A DNA stretch of 64,000 nucleotides, taken from Polytrichum commune (lineage: Eukaryota > Streptophyta > Polytrichopsida > Polytrichales > Polytrichaceae). How positions within the stretch are numbered: the first letter of the stretch is position 1; each line of letters opens with the position of its first letter. The notes under the pieces were generated by a model. That model made no database searches and was not told the origin of the DNA. It worked only from the letters and a program-made list of their open reading frames with translations. Both the position numbers and the translations under genes were made by a program. Location of the stretch: NCBI GenBank assembly GCA_950295325.1, contig OX485806.1, positions 42,284,001 to 42,348,000 of the forward strand, written 5' to 3'. This document shows, piece after piece, positions 12,187-21,788 of this stretch.

Positions 12187-13109
12187 TATGAGCCCAAAAT
12201 GGTGCCCACATGTGTTAGTAACCCTTTAAAACCATTAGGAGTTACATTTTGATGTTTTATGATTATTCTCAAAAATATAAAAAGAGTGGGGCTTGGTGTA
12301 AAGTTATGTTTAGGCCTTTGGCTTATGTGGTGTAGTTAATTAGAAGCTTAGCGTCATGAAGGAAGTTCTTTGGTTAGATGAGTGTAGCATGTGGTGGACC
12401 AAGGGGAGCTCCTTGAGTTTAAATATTTGAATTGGGATCCATCTTGTTGGTTTAGGAGTTGAAGGCTTAGCGGATAGGATGAGAGCATACGAAGTAGGCG
12501 AGGATCGAGGGGCTTACTTGGCGGATAGGATAAGAGCCTACGAAGTAGGAGAGGATTGAGGGGCTTATCTTGAGCTTTGACGGATGCTCACCCCTTCCCT
12601 TCCCCTATATATTCTTTTATCTCACCTTCTTCAGTCACGTGTGTTCCTATTCACTCTCTCTTCCTTCGCGCTCTTCCATCTTGCACGTGTGGGTGCACAC
12701 GTGTGTGTGGGTACATGAGCATGTTGTATTGAGAGGGGAGTGTGGGTAAAGGGAAGAGGTTCATATAAGGCCCCCTTCCCTTCTCCATTCCCCTCTCCTT
12801 CTTTCTCTCTCCCTCTTGTTGTTCCTCTCATAGAATTGAATTTTAGAATTAGAGTTGTGTGGGAATTAGTAGAAGGATTAGTAGAATTAATAGAATTCAT
12901 AGAGACTTGTAGAGGACTTAGTAAGGTTAAGTGTAGTCGTTGGTCAACCCTTGAGAACGCCAATGCTCTATCTATTCAAGAGACTAACATTAATAAAACA
13001 TCATGATTTCAAGTAAGTTGGGATCTTGTTGAGATGGAAGTACATTCTATGTTACCACGAGCTTTGGTATGACACATGTGATTCTCAAAACCATCACCCG
13101 AACTAGGAC
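12187..13109 (+). repeat. 5' LTR (3' end deleted)
   Basis: Matches 19490-20467 along its length. It carries two copies of a roughly 55-bp unit (GGATAGGATAAGAGCCTACG type, about 12465-12570) where the 3' LTR carries three. The match breaks off after CTAGGAC at 13109, so the last 27 bp of the LTR are missing. Confidence 0.9.
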
Positions 13110-13288
13110 CGAATTTGTACTATGACCATGGTAATGCAAGACAAACGTTTCATCCACCGGCGGGATTACCAACGTCGAATGGGTACATTCCGATTCAAGG
13201 TAGACAATGAGGTCCACAAAACTTTGACAATAAGCGCCAAACCCCTCCTACGGATCCGGATCCGTCTAATTCTGAAGACGTTAGATTT

Positions 13289-14160
13289 ATGGATGGTGTG
13301 ATGGATGCTCATTATGATGACACGCTTCCTCTCCCAATGGGGATTGGAGAGGAACAAGATCAATGGTATCCACACACCAATATCATCACCTATGAGTTGA
13401 GGAATCTAGATGATGAGATCATTCATGAGGCACCAGCTTTGGCGGTCACAACTAGGGCTATGAGGGAGAAAAATCCATTAGAGGTAAGAGTGGAGGGTCA
13501 AGAGGAATATTCTTCGTACGAAGGCATTAACATTTCCGATTTGGACAAGGTGGCTAGAGTGGCTAGGAGGGTCACTAAAGAGTTGGAAAAGGAAAATGTG
13601 ATTCTCCATGATAGGGAGAGACCTAATGTCGTTCATGATTTAGAGGATAGTGATATGGGAGAATGGGAAGGACCGGAAATTCCTTTGGATGAGTTTGAAG
13701 GTGTCGGCAATGCCAAAGTGGAGAAGTCAAGTGTGTATGATTTATGGGCCGACCTTAGTTCGCTCAAGGCGGACATAACCTTTGGACAACTATTGGAGAT
13801 TTCACCCGTCGCACGGAAGACTCTCAATGACGGCATGCTGGTGAATAGAAGAACTAGGAAGGTGAAAACTAAAATTGCCGCTAGAATTCAATCACAAGGA
13901 GGTCGCAATGTGAAGGCTATAGAGATAGAGGTCATCATAGTGGACAAGGTGGTTCCCAATGTGCTAGTCGATGGAGGTAGTAGTTTGAACATCTTGCCGG
14001 AACACACTATGAGGAAATTGGGTCTTGGTCTTACGGGTCCTTCACCTTTGATTATAAACATGGCAAATCAAAGCTCAACCATACCTTTGGGAATGATTAA
14101 GGATTGTAGGATGACCACCGGGGGAGAGGAGTATTTAGTCACTTTTCATGTGATTAAGAT
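13289..14160 (+). pseudogene. Retropepsin-region of the Ty3/gypsy polyprotein, N-terminal part
   Basis: The open frame encodes an acidic linker followed by an aspartic protease core, NVLVDGGSSLNILPEHTMRK, with DGG in place of the more usual DSG/DTG. This is typical of plant Ty3/gypsy proteases, which dimerise and cut the Gag-Pol polyprotein. No zinc-knuckle gag precedes it; that part was probably lost in the deletion that removed the 5' LTR end. The frame stops just after FHVIKM because an LTR element is inserted at 14163. The protein resumes at about 15937 with NKDTFPILLGRPWLRMADAI, the second conserved block of the protease (ILLGRPW), so insertion of the LTR element is what broke it. Confidence 0.8.
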
Positions 14161-14162
14161 GT

Positions 14163-15936
14163 TGTCGCAACCCTTGCTAGTTTTCCTTCACTTAGCTTGA
14201 CCGCCTCTCCAACCTAGCAAGTGCCATGAGCGCTAACCTGCACATCCCACGCACATGCATGGTTAGCTCCCAAAACCGCGGACCTTCAAGCTCATGGCTA
14301 GGTCACCAAACCCTCCTACACATGCATTCGGGACTCTCCCCTTAGTAGGTAGCCAATGGCTAAGGTGGACTTCCATCCATGAAAGTCCACTCTTGAGTTG
14401 ATCATCGTGTTGCCAAAACAACACTACAACTACCCGGAGCACATTGCCAAGTATGCTCCGGGGGGGGGGGGTCAGTCGGCTAAGCCGCCTCACCCATATA
14501 AGCCTCTAGGACTTTGGGCGGGGCCCCTACCCCACCATCAAGTATCCTTGTCTCTCTACAAGGGTTGGGGCCAAGTGGACATTTTCCCTTAGCCGCTGGG
14601 GCTAGAACCCCCCCAGCAGCTTCAGACCACCATAACTTCTACATATGATGTCTGATGCTATTAAGCAACCACTCTATCGTCACCTACTCTTTGCGTAGAT
14701 GCCGATGGACTCCTCACTTGCCCCATTCGGGCAAGTATTGAGGAAGTTATGGCTCTTCAAACCTTGGCAGTCCCGGGCACCACTCCCAGGTCACTGCTGT
14801 CCCAGGGTGCTGTCCCGGTACAGTGCCCCACTCAAATGGCCATATCTCCTAGCTAGCACCTCCGATTGAGGTGTTCCTTAGCATTCTAGAATTCCACCGC
14901 CATAAGCTACTCATAACTTATGGCCTTACCCTCATGACTCTTAGTCCCCGTGGGTGAAAGGCGTTCTCAACGCCCGGGGCCCTCACCCACACTAAGAGTA
15001 CTTGGGCCCTCTCACCAATGGCGCCACAAGTCCCGGGTGTCATTCCGGGGTCCCCCTTGTGCCCATGGTGTTGCGGGCACTCCTCATGGAGAGGTGCGCG
15101 ACACTCACCCCAACCAAATGGAGTCGATGCCCTCATCGACTATACTCATAGTCGGCACACCAATTCTCAAGTTGCCATCCTCTCTTGGTGTGGCATTGTG
15201 TTTCCCTCGGGGCGCTTCCCCCACAATGCATCTTCAAATTTGGCAAAGTCCCAAAGGTGTCGTTCCTAGTTGGTCCGTTTAGGTGACCCCGGACATCTTT
15301 GTCCAAGGACCTAAACTACACTATACCCGCCTACTTTGAGACTCACTTGGGTTGCCCTTGCTTTTGGGCCTCCCAAGTTAGGCTCCACTAGCCTAACTCT
15401 ACCATTTTGACACAACTAGGTTGGACCTCAACGTTTCCACTAAGTTGTCTCGGTTGCAACTCCGATATGGCTTTCCATTGTTAAGCCACGCCTCGATTGC
15501 ACGGGGGTGATGCCAAGTCCCGCCGGACTTGGTTCCCACTTTGCTTTTTCGAGACATGGGTTCATGACTCCCATGCGCCAACTCTCGTTAGCTCGCGGGT
15601 TGCACTTTTATGAGCACGCGCCATCACCTTGCCCCCACCCGGACAAGCCCATGGCTAAGAGATTTCTTAGTTTTATCCAAGCCCCCTCTAAGCCATGGCC
15701 CCCAATTACTCGGCCTACCCAACCTAGTTTGGCATATTTATTCCCCCTCTTCCACTAACCAAGCACAAGTACAAGACTAGGACTTCATCCCATACTTTTC
15801 TCTTTGCACCACTAAAGTTGAACTTTATTGCCTCAAGCCAAAGAACACCAATGGCGCCACAAGTCCCGGGTGTCACTCCAGGGTCCCCCTTGTGCCCATG
15901 GTGGTGCGGGCACTCCTCATGGAAAGGTGCGCGACA
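14163..15936 (+). mobile_element. Nested LTR element, family C, inserted in the protease
   Basis: Starts TGTCGCAACCCTTGCTAG and ends GGTGCGCGACA, with flanking 5-mers GATGT (14158-14162) and GATGC (15937-15941), a target duplication with one change. A complete LTR spans about 14163-15103. An internal remnant with no recognisable coding follows, then the last 88 bp or so of a second LTR (AATGGCGCCACAAGTCCCGG onward, 15849-15936). Most of the 3' LTR is deleted. Other copies of this LTR lie at 31808-33414. Confidence 0.82.
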
Positions 15937-16633
15937 GATGCATTCCAACAAGGACACATTCCCCATCTTGTTGGGAAGGCCTTGGTTGAGAATGGCGGAC
16001 GCCATAGTAGAATGGGGAGGGGCGAAGTCATCCATTACTTATGGTCCTAAGGATAATCGAGTCATGGTATCAATTGGGTCATTAGGAGGGTGGATGAAGA
16101 AGGAATTGTACCTACCATTGGAGGAGGAAGGTGTTGACAAAGCCAAGGATGAGAGAGGGGAGGCTCTAGTGGGAGTTGTTCATCCCAAAAGTCAAAACAC
16201 TATCATGGATTCGGGTTCGGAAGGTTTAGGTCTTAGGTTCTACCATTATGGAGATAATGGGGAGTATGCATAATGGTTAAGGGAATATCCCGAGTCGGAG
16301 TTCGATATATTGGCAACATCTCACCATCCATGTTTGAATGATGAGAGGCTTAGTTATAGTGGCGAGGATTGTTCGTTGTTGGAGCCATGTGAGGTGTTCA
16401 CCGAAGAGGAGTGGATTTTAGGGGGTTTGACGCCTTGGGTGGATAGTGTTGATGATAGTGATGTTAATCTAGTACACGTGGATGGGACTCAAGAGGAGGA
16501 GGCTATCTTGGAGGCTTCTAAGTTAGAGGAACCTTTACATTTTAGGACTACGTCTACGGGGATAGTTGTCGGTCACGATATCAAGGATTATCCCAATGTG
16601 TCGGCGGATTGGTATAGAAACAAAGATGAGTAA
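15937..16633 (+). pseudogene. Protease C-terminus and linker to reverse transcriptase
   Basis: The frame resumes the protease (DTFPILLGRPWLRMADAIVE) and continues as an acidic linker through one in-frame TAA at about 16273 and a TAG/TGA-type break near 16633. The same frame then runs on into the reverse transcriptase, so these were one polyprotein. The linker has no recognised domain. Confidence 0.65.
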
Positions 16634-16639
16634 AGCCAC

Positions 16640-17865
16640 GTGTCGGAGGCGGATTGGCTGTATGTGAATGTGAAGTTGAAGAATGGCAAGGTTCGCCAAA
16701 TGAAGATGGGGTCTAAATTAGAAGAGAAGGAGGTTAGGGAGTATAGCGAATTGGTAGATGAGTTTAGTGACACCTTTACTTGGTCATACGATGAACTTAA
16801 AGGGATTCCTAGGGAAATGGTGGAACATCGTATTCCATTGATTCCGGGAGCGAAGCCAATTAGACAAAAGGAAAAAAGAATGAACCCGAAGTTGCAATTG
16901 GTGGTTAAGGCGGAATTGGAAAGATTGTTGAAGGCCGGGTTTATTAAGCCGGTGGAAATTACGGATTGGATGTCTTCAATGGTGTTGGTGAAGAAAAAGA
17001 ACGGAAAGTTAAGGGTGTGTGTCGATTATAGGAAATTGAACGCGTGCACACAAAAGATCATTTCCCCTTACCATTTATCACGTTGCTACTTGAGGAGGTG
17101 GGAGGTCATGCTAGATATACTTTTATGGATGGGTATACAGGCTACAATCAAATTTTGATCGCCCTACAAGATATCCATAAGACGGCTTTCACTACACCTT
17201 GGGGAACTTTTGTATGGATCGTAATACCATTTGGACTATGTAATGCCCCGGCTACTTTCCAACGATTAGTTATGTACATCTTCAACGACTTGTTGTTTAA
17301 ATCCATGACCGTGGTTGTGGATGATTTTAGCACTCAAAGTAATGTGAATGATCACTTACATTATATTAGAGAGACATTGGTGAGGTGTAGGAAGATGAGG
17401 TTAGCTTTGAACCCGGATAAAACATTCTTAGGAGTCAATAGGGGAGTATTGCTAGGCTATGTTGTTAGCGACAATGGTAGGGAACCGGATCCGGAAAAGG
17501 TTGTGGCCATAAGCGAGTTGGAGACTCCAACCAATTTCAAAGGGATCTCTAAATTACTAGCGCATGTTGGATGGTACCGGGAACTCATTCCAAATTTTTC
17601 AAAGATAGCGGTCCCTATTACACAATTGCTAAAAAATGATGTCAAGTTTGAGTGGACGGATGCATGCCAAAAGACTTTCAAGGAGTTGAAGGATAAATTA
17701 AGCACTTATCCCGTTTTGAGGCCACCCGATTGGAGTAAACCCTTCCATATTTTTTGTGACGCTAGCAATGTGGCGGTGGGTAGCGCACTTTGTCAATCTA
17801 CGGGAGAAAAAGAAAAAGATCAACCCATTGCTTACGCTAGCAAGCAATTGACACCGACCGAATGA
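16640..17865 (+). pseudogene. Reverse transcriptase and start of RNase H
   Basis: The first part (16640 to about 17060) holds the fingers: AELERLLKAGFIKPVEITDW and KKKNGKLRVCVDYRKLNA. A frameshift near 17060 moves the frame; the second part (17044-17865) continues FMDGYTGYNQI, TPWGTFVWIVIPFGLCNAPATF, the catalytic block VVVDDF (normally YxDD, here the Tyr is Val), then the thumb and connection (FEWTDACQKTFKELKDKL). RNase H starts at about 17749 with FHIFCDASNVAVGSALCQ, which carries its first catalytic Asp. Length and order fit plant Ty3/gypsy. The frameshift and the altered YxDD box make it non-functional. Confidence 0.88.
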
Positions 17866-18022
17866 AATTAGTCAACCACCGAGAGGGAATGCGATGGTGT
17901 TCTCTGTGAAAAAGTTTAGACATTACCTCTTGTGTAACCCGGTGGTCTTCTTCGTGGATCACATGGCCATTAAGTATTTGGTAAACAAGGCGGAGCTAAG
18001 TGGTAGGTTAGCGAGGTGACTT
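17866..18022 (+). pseudogene. RNase H, frameshifted middle part
   Basis: After a stop at 17863-17865 the frame is broken. Pieces of RNase H can be read in the other frames (ERECDG, VFFVDHMAIKYLVNK, LSGRLAR), covering the catalytic Glu region and the DHMA block with a catalytic Asp. A TGG-to-TGA change (LARW expected) ends it at about 18018. Confidence 0.6.
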
Positions 18023-19430
18023 TTGCTATTAGAGGAATTTTATTACACGGTGGAATATAAACCGGGTCGCATGCACTTACAAGCCAACCACTTGTGTAGG
18101 TTGTCGGAAAATATGCGAGAAAATCCGGTGGATGATAAGTTAGTGGATGAGGATCTCTTTGTTGTTACTTCAAAACCGGATTGGTACGCGGGCATCGTGG
18201 AATTCTTGGCAACCCAAATGTTGCCCGAGGAGTGGTCCAAGGAAGAGAGAAGAAAAATGAGAGTTAATACTAGACATTTCATTGTGTTGGGACATAGGTT
18301 TTTTAGGAGGGGAACCGACGGCCTTCTTAGGAGGTGTGTGTCCGCAACGGAGGTTTCTTCCATTTTATTGGCATGCCACGATAGCGCATGCGGTGGGCAT
18401 TTCTTGGGTCAACTCACCGGCCAAAAAATCCTTAGGGCGGGTTACTTTTGGCCTACGTTATTTAAGGATGCACATGATTATGTAAAAAAATGTGATGCTT
18501 GCCAAAGGTATGCCCGAAACGATCTCCGCATGGAGATGCCACTCCATGTATCGTTACTGCTAGTTCCCTTTGAGAAATGGGGAATCGACTATGTCGGTGA
18601 AGTCCATCCCCATTCCTCAAAAGGGATGGCCTACATTGTGGTCGCTACCGAGTACCTTACCAAATGGGCGCAGGCTAAAGCAGTGAAAACCGACACGGCG
18701 GAGCACGCGGCCACATTTATGTATGAAAACATAATCTGAAGGTTCGGAGTGCCAAAAATTCTAGTGAGCAATCAGGGGAAGCATTTCTTGAATTCCTTAA
18801 TTCGAGAAATGACCGATAAATTTAAAATTGACCACCACAAGACTACCCCTTACCACCCCCAAACCAACGGTCAAACGGAATGAGTCAATGGCATCTTGGT
18901 AAGTATCCTACGCAAGACGGTTTTGGACTCAAAAAGGGATTGGGATACGAAATTAACGGCGGCACTATGGGCATACCAAACAACCTACAAGGTGACTACC
19001 CACGCTACACCTTTTTCATTGGTATACGGTTTGGAGGCCACACTTCCGATCGAGTATGAAGTGGAGTCACTTAGGGTGGCCATAGGTTCGCGACTTACCG
19101 AAAAACAATCCTTGAGGAATAGGCTCACCGACTTGGAGAAGCTTGACGAGCGTAGACGGACGGCCGCTCAACACATCGAGGCGATTCAACGTCGAAGAAA
19201 AATCATCTTCGACAAAAGGCATAAGAGAAGGGCACTCCAACCGGGAATGATGGTGATGATACAAGACGCGTGAAAACTTGAGTTCCCTGCAAAATTTGAC
19301 GCGGTTTGGTTGGGGCCTTACCTTGTGCATGCGGTTTCTCCCAACAACTCACTCCAATTGAAAACCTTGAATGGCGAATTCTTTCCTACCCGCACTTCGG
19401 GGAGTAGGTGTAAGGAGTACCAGGCTTGAA
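18023..19430 (+). pseudogene. Integrase of the Ty3/gypsy element
   Basis: After the RNase H tail (YTVEYKPGRMHLQANHLCRL) comes the HHCC zinc-binding domain (HDSACGGHF with KKCDACQRYA). The DDE core follows: first Asp in WGIDYVGEVHP; second block LVSNQGKHF, where the usual Asp is Asn; Glu in HPQTNGQTE. Two in-frame TGA codons sit exactly where Arg is conserved (before FGVPK at about 18737, and after NGQTE at about 18881), consistent with CGA-to-TGA changes. The C-terminus ends at a TGA after MMVMIQDA near 19273, and the family's terminal GPY-like region (VWLGPYLVHAV) continues in frame to about 19430. No chromodomain is seen. Confidence 0.88.
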
Positions 19431-19489
19431 TCGACACTTATCTTCGGAGCAAAAGATGTCGGGATCCATCCCCCGATGGTCGCCAATTA

Positions 19490-20493
19490 TGTGAGCCCAA
19501 AATGGTGCCCACATGTGTTATTAACCCTTTAAAACCATTAGGAGTTACATTTTGATGTTTTATGATTATTCTCAAAAATATAAAAAGAGTGAGGCTTGGT
19601 ATGAAGTTATGTTTAGGCCTTAGGTTTATGTGGTGTAGTTAATTAGAAGCTTAGCGTCATGAAGGAAGTTCTTTGGTTAGATGAGTGTAGCATGTGGTGG
19701 ACCAAGGGGAGCTCCTTGAGTTTAAATATTTGAATTGGGATCCATCTTGTTGGTTTAGGAGTTGAAGGCTTAGTGGATAGGATAAGAGCCTACAAAGTAA
19801 GAAGATGATCGAGGGGCTTACTTAGCGGATATGATAAGAGCCTACGAAGTAAGGAGAGGATCGAGGGGCTTACTTAGCGGATAGGATAAGAGCCTACGAA
19901 GTAGGAGAGGATTGAAGGGCTTATTTTGAGCTTTGAGGGGTGCTCACCCCTTCCCTTCCCTTATATATTCTTTTATCTCACCTTCTTCAGTCACGTGTAT
20001 TCCTATTCACTCTCTCTTCCTTCACGCTCTTCCATCTTGCACGTGTAGGTGCACACGTGTGTGTGGGCACATGAGCATGTTGTATTGAGAGGGGAGTATG
20101 GGTAAAGGGGAGAGGTTCATACAAGGCCCCCTTACCCTCTCCCTTCCCCTCTCCTTCTCTCTCTCTTGTTCTTGTTGTTCCTCTTATAGAATTCACTTTT
20201 AGAATTAAAGTTGTGTGGGAATTAGTAGAAGAATTAGTGGAATTAGTAGAATTCATAGAGACTTGTAGGGGACTTAGTAAGGTTAAGTGTAGTAGTTGGT
20301 CGACCCTTGAGAAGGCCAATGCTCTACCTATTCAAGAAACTAACATTAATAAAACATCATGATTTCAAGTGAGTTGGGAGCTTGTTGAAATGGAAGTACA
20401 TTCCATGTTACCACGAGCTTTGGTATGACACATGTGATTTTCAAAACCATCATCCGGACTAGGACGCTTAAGGGTGGTGGGTTTGGCCTCACA
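19490..20493 (+). repeat. 3' LTR, complete
   Basis: 1004 bp, TGTGAGCCC to CCTCACA. It carries three copies of the 55-bp GGATAGGATAAGAGCCTACG unit (about 19765-19920). It ends with GTCC/GGAC and the GGGTGGTGGGTTTGGCCTCA block shared, inverted, with the starts of the minus-strand family A copies at 4492 and 43835 (and, weakly, 58871). Confidence 0.92.
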
Positions 20494-20712
20494 ATAAGCA
20501 CATAAAAATATATTTAAAAAAAAAATCAACTTTGACCATTTTCTTGGCTTCAATAATTTTGTCTTGACCTCACTTCTATTTTTTGCTTGTATTCATTTTG
20601 AATTTCAAAAAGTATGGTTGCAATGGAGGAGAGGAGGTAAAACTTTGTTTTGCATTTAGGATTATACATGTGTTTGTACATGCTTGTTAAACATGTTGTG
20701 GACATTAAATAA

Positions 20713-21783
20713 ATGCTTTTGAAAGGAGAATGGATGAAGGTTGTTATTTTGAGCTTGATGTATGAGAGTATGGGACATAGAGAAAGAAGCATATGGAGTC
20801 AAGAACGGATGTCTGGATTTGTAGAATGTTTATTGTTGGGATCGTGGACGGAGAAAGAGTTTAGCAAACGAACTCAAGTGACATATAATACTTTCATATT
20901 TTTGTGAGAGAGGTTGGGACCATATTTGAAGAAAGAAGAAATCCGATTTAAATTTATTGTACAAGTGCAAGAAAAAATAGCAATGTCATTGCACATGTTA
21001 AGTAGCGGTAATGGACTACAAAGTAGAGGAGACTTGTATGGAGTTCATAAGAGCACATTATAAAAAATAATGAGGAAATTCTGTAGGACTGTTAGGAAGC
21101 ATTTGCAGCCAATTTTTATACAAACTCCGGATGAATCACAATTTAGGGTTTTAGCCAGAAGGTTTGAACAATTGCATGGTATACCGTATGTTATAGGGGC
21201 GATAGATGGTTCACATATTATTGTTTTAGCTTCAATAATCGGTGAAAAAAATTATTACTATAGGAAATCATTTCACTCAGCAATTTTACAAGGGATTGTT
21301 GAACCAGATTGTATGTTTTAGGATTATGAATTTGGATGGGCAAGAAGTCTACACGATTGGGCCGTATTTCAGGTGACAAAAATTGGACGGGCATATGTAG
21401 AGGAAAATTACCATCCATACAAGCTTGTAGGCGATGCTACGTATCCGGTGAGGCCGTGGATGTACTGTCTGTTTAAAGGTGAAAAGACTGCATTGTCCGA
21501 GAAAAAGATAAACTGGAATTTTATACAGTCTTCAACATAAATGTGTGTAGAAAGGGCATTTCGTATACTGAAGGATAGATGGAGGTTGGTAATGAAGTGA
21601 TCGGAGATGCCATTGAGAAATATGCCAAATATTGTAGTTACGTGTATAGTGTTGTATAATTTATGTATTGTGAACAATGAAGGTCTTGAAAAAGATTGGA
21701 TTGTGGAAGCAAAAAAAAACTAGCTAGAAGAGTTACTGATGGAGAATTACGAAAAGGAAGCGAACTGCGGGGAGAAATAGTGG
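20713..21783 (+). pseudogene. PIF/Harbinger transposase, first part
   Basis: PIF/Harbinger transposases cut and paste DNA with a DDE nuclease fold. An N-terminal part with a helix-turn-helix-like region (LYGVHKSTL) precedes the catalytic core. First Asp lies in PYVIGAIDGSHI; the second region holds HDW (expected WPGSxHD) and KLVGDATYPVRPWM; the final acidic residue is in VERAFRILKDRWR. Frame is kept through in-frame stops at about 20905 (TGA where Arg is expected before ERLGPYL), 21061, 21318 and 21538, so it is a pseudogene. At 21784 it is interrupted by a 2839-bp insertion and resumes at 24628. Terminal inverted repeats of the Harbinger element were not found. Confidence 0.88.
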
Positions 21784-21788
21784 GGCTT

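Larger units (their letters stand above)
12187..20493 (+). mobile_element. Ty3/gypsy LTR retrotransposon, decayed, family A-like LTRs
   Basis: A 5-bp target duplication ATAAG flanks the element (12182-12186 and 20494-20498). The 3' LTR (19490-20493) runs TGTGAGCCC to CCTCACA. The 5' LTR starts TATGAGCCC (one G-to-A change) and is cut at about 13109, losing its last 27 bp, the primer-binding site and probably most of gag. Inside, in order, are the protease region, reverse transcriptase, RNase H and integrase, the Ty3/gypsy order. The protease is split by another LTR element at 14163-15936. Several frameshifts and in-frame stops show it is inactive. Confidence 0.93.

Noticed and set aside
14950..15282. 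Several GC-richer frames between 14900 and 15760
   Set aside because: They lie in the family C LTR and its internal remnant, repeat in the other LTR copies (33190-33435) with different stops, and match no protein family.
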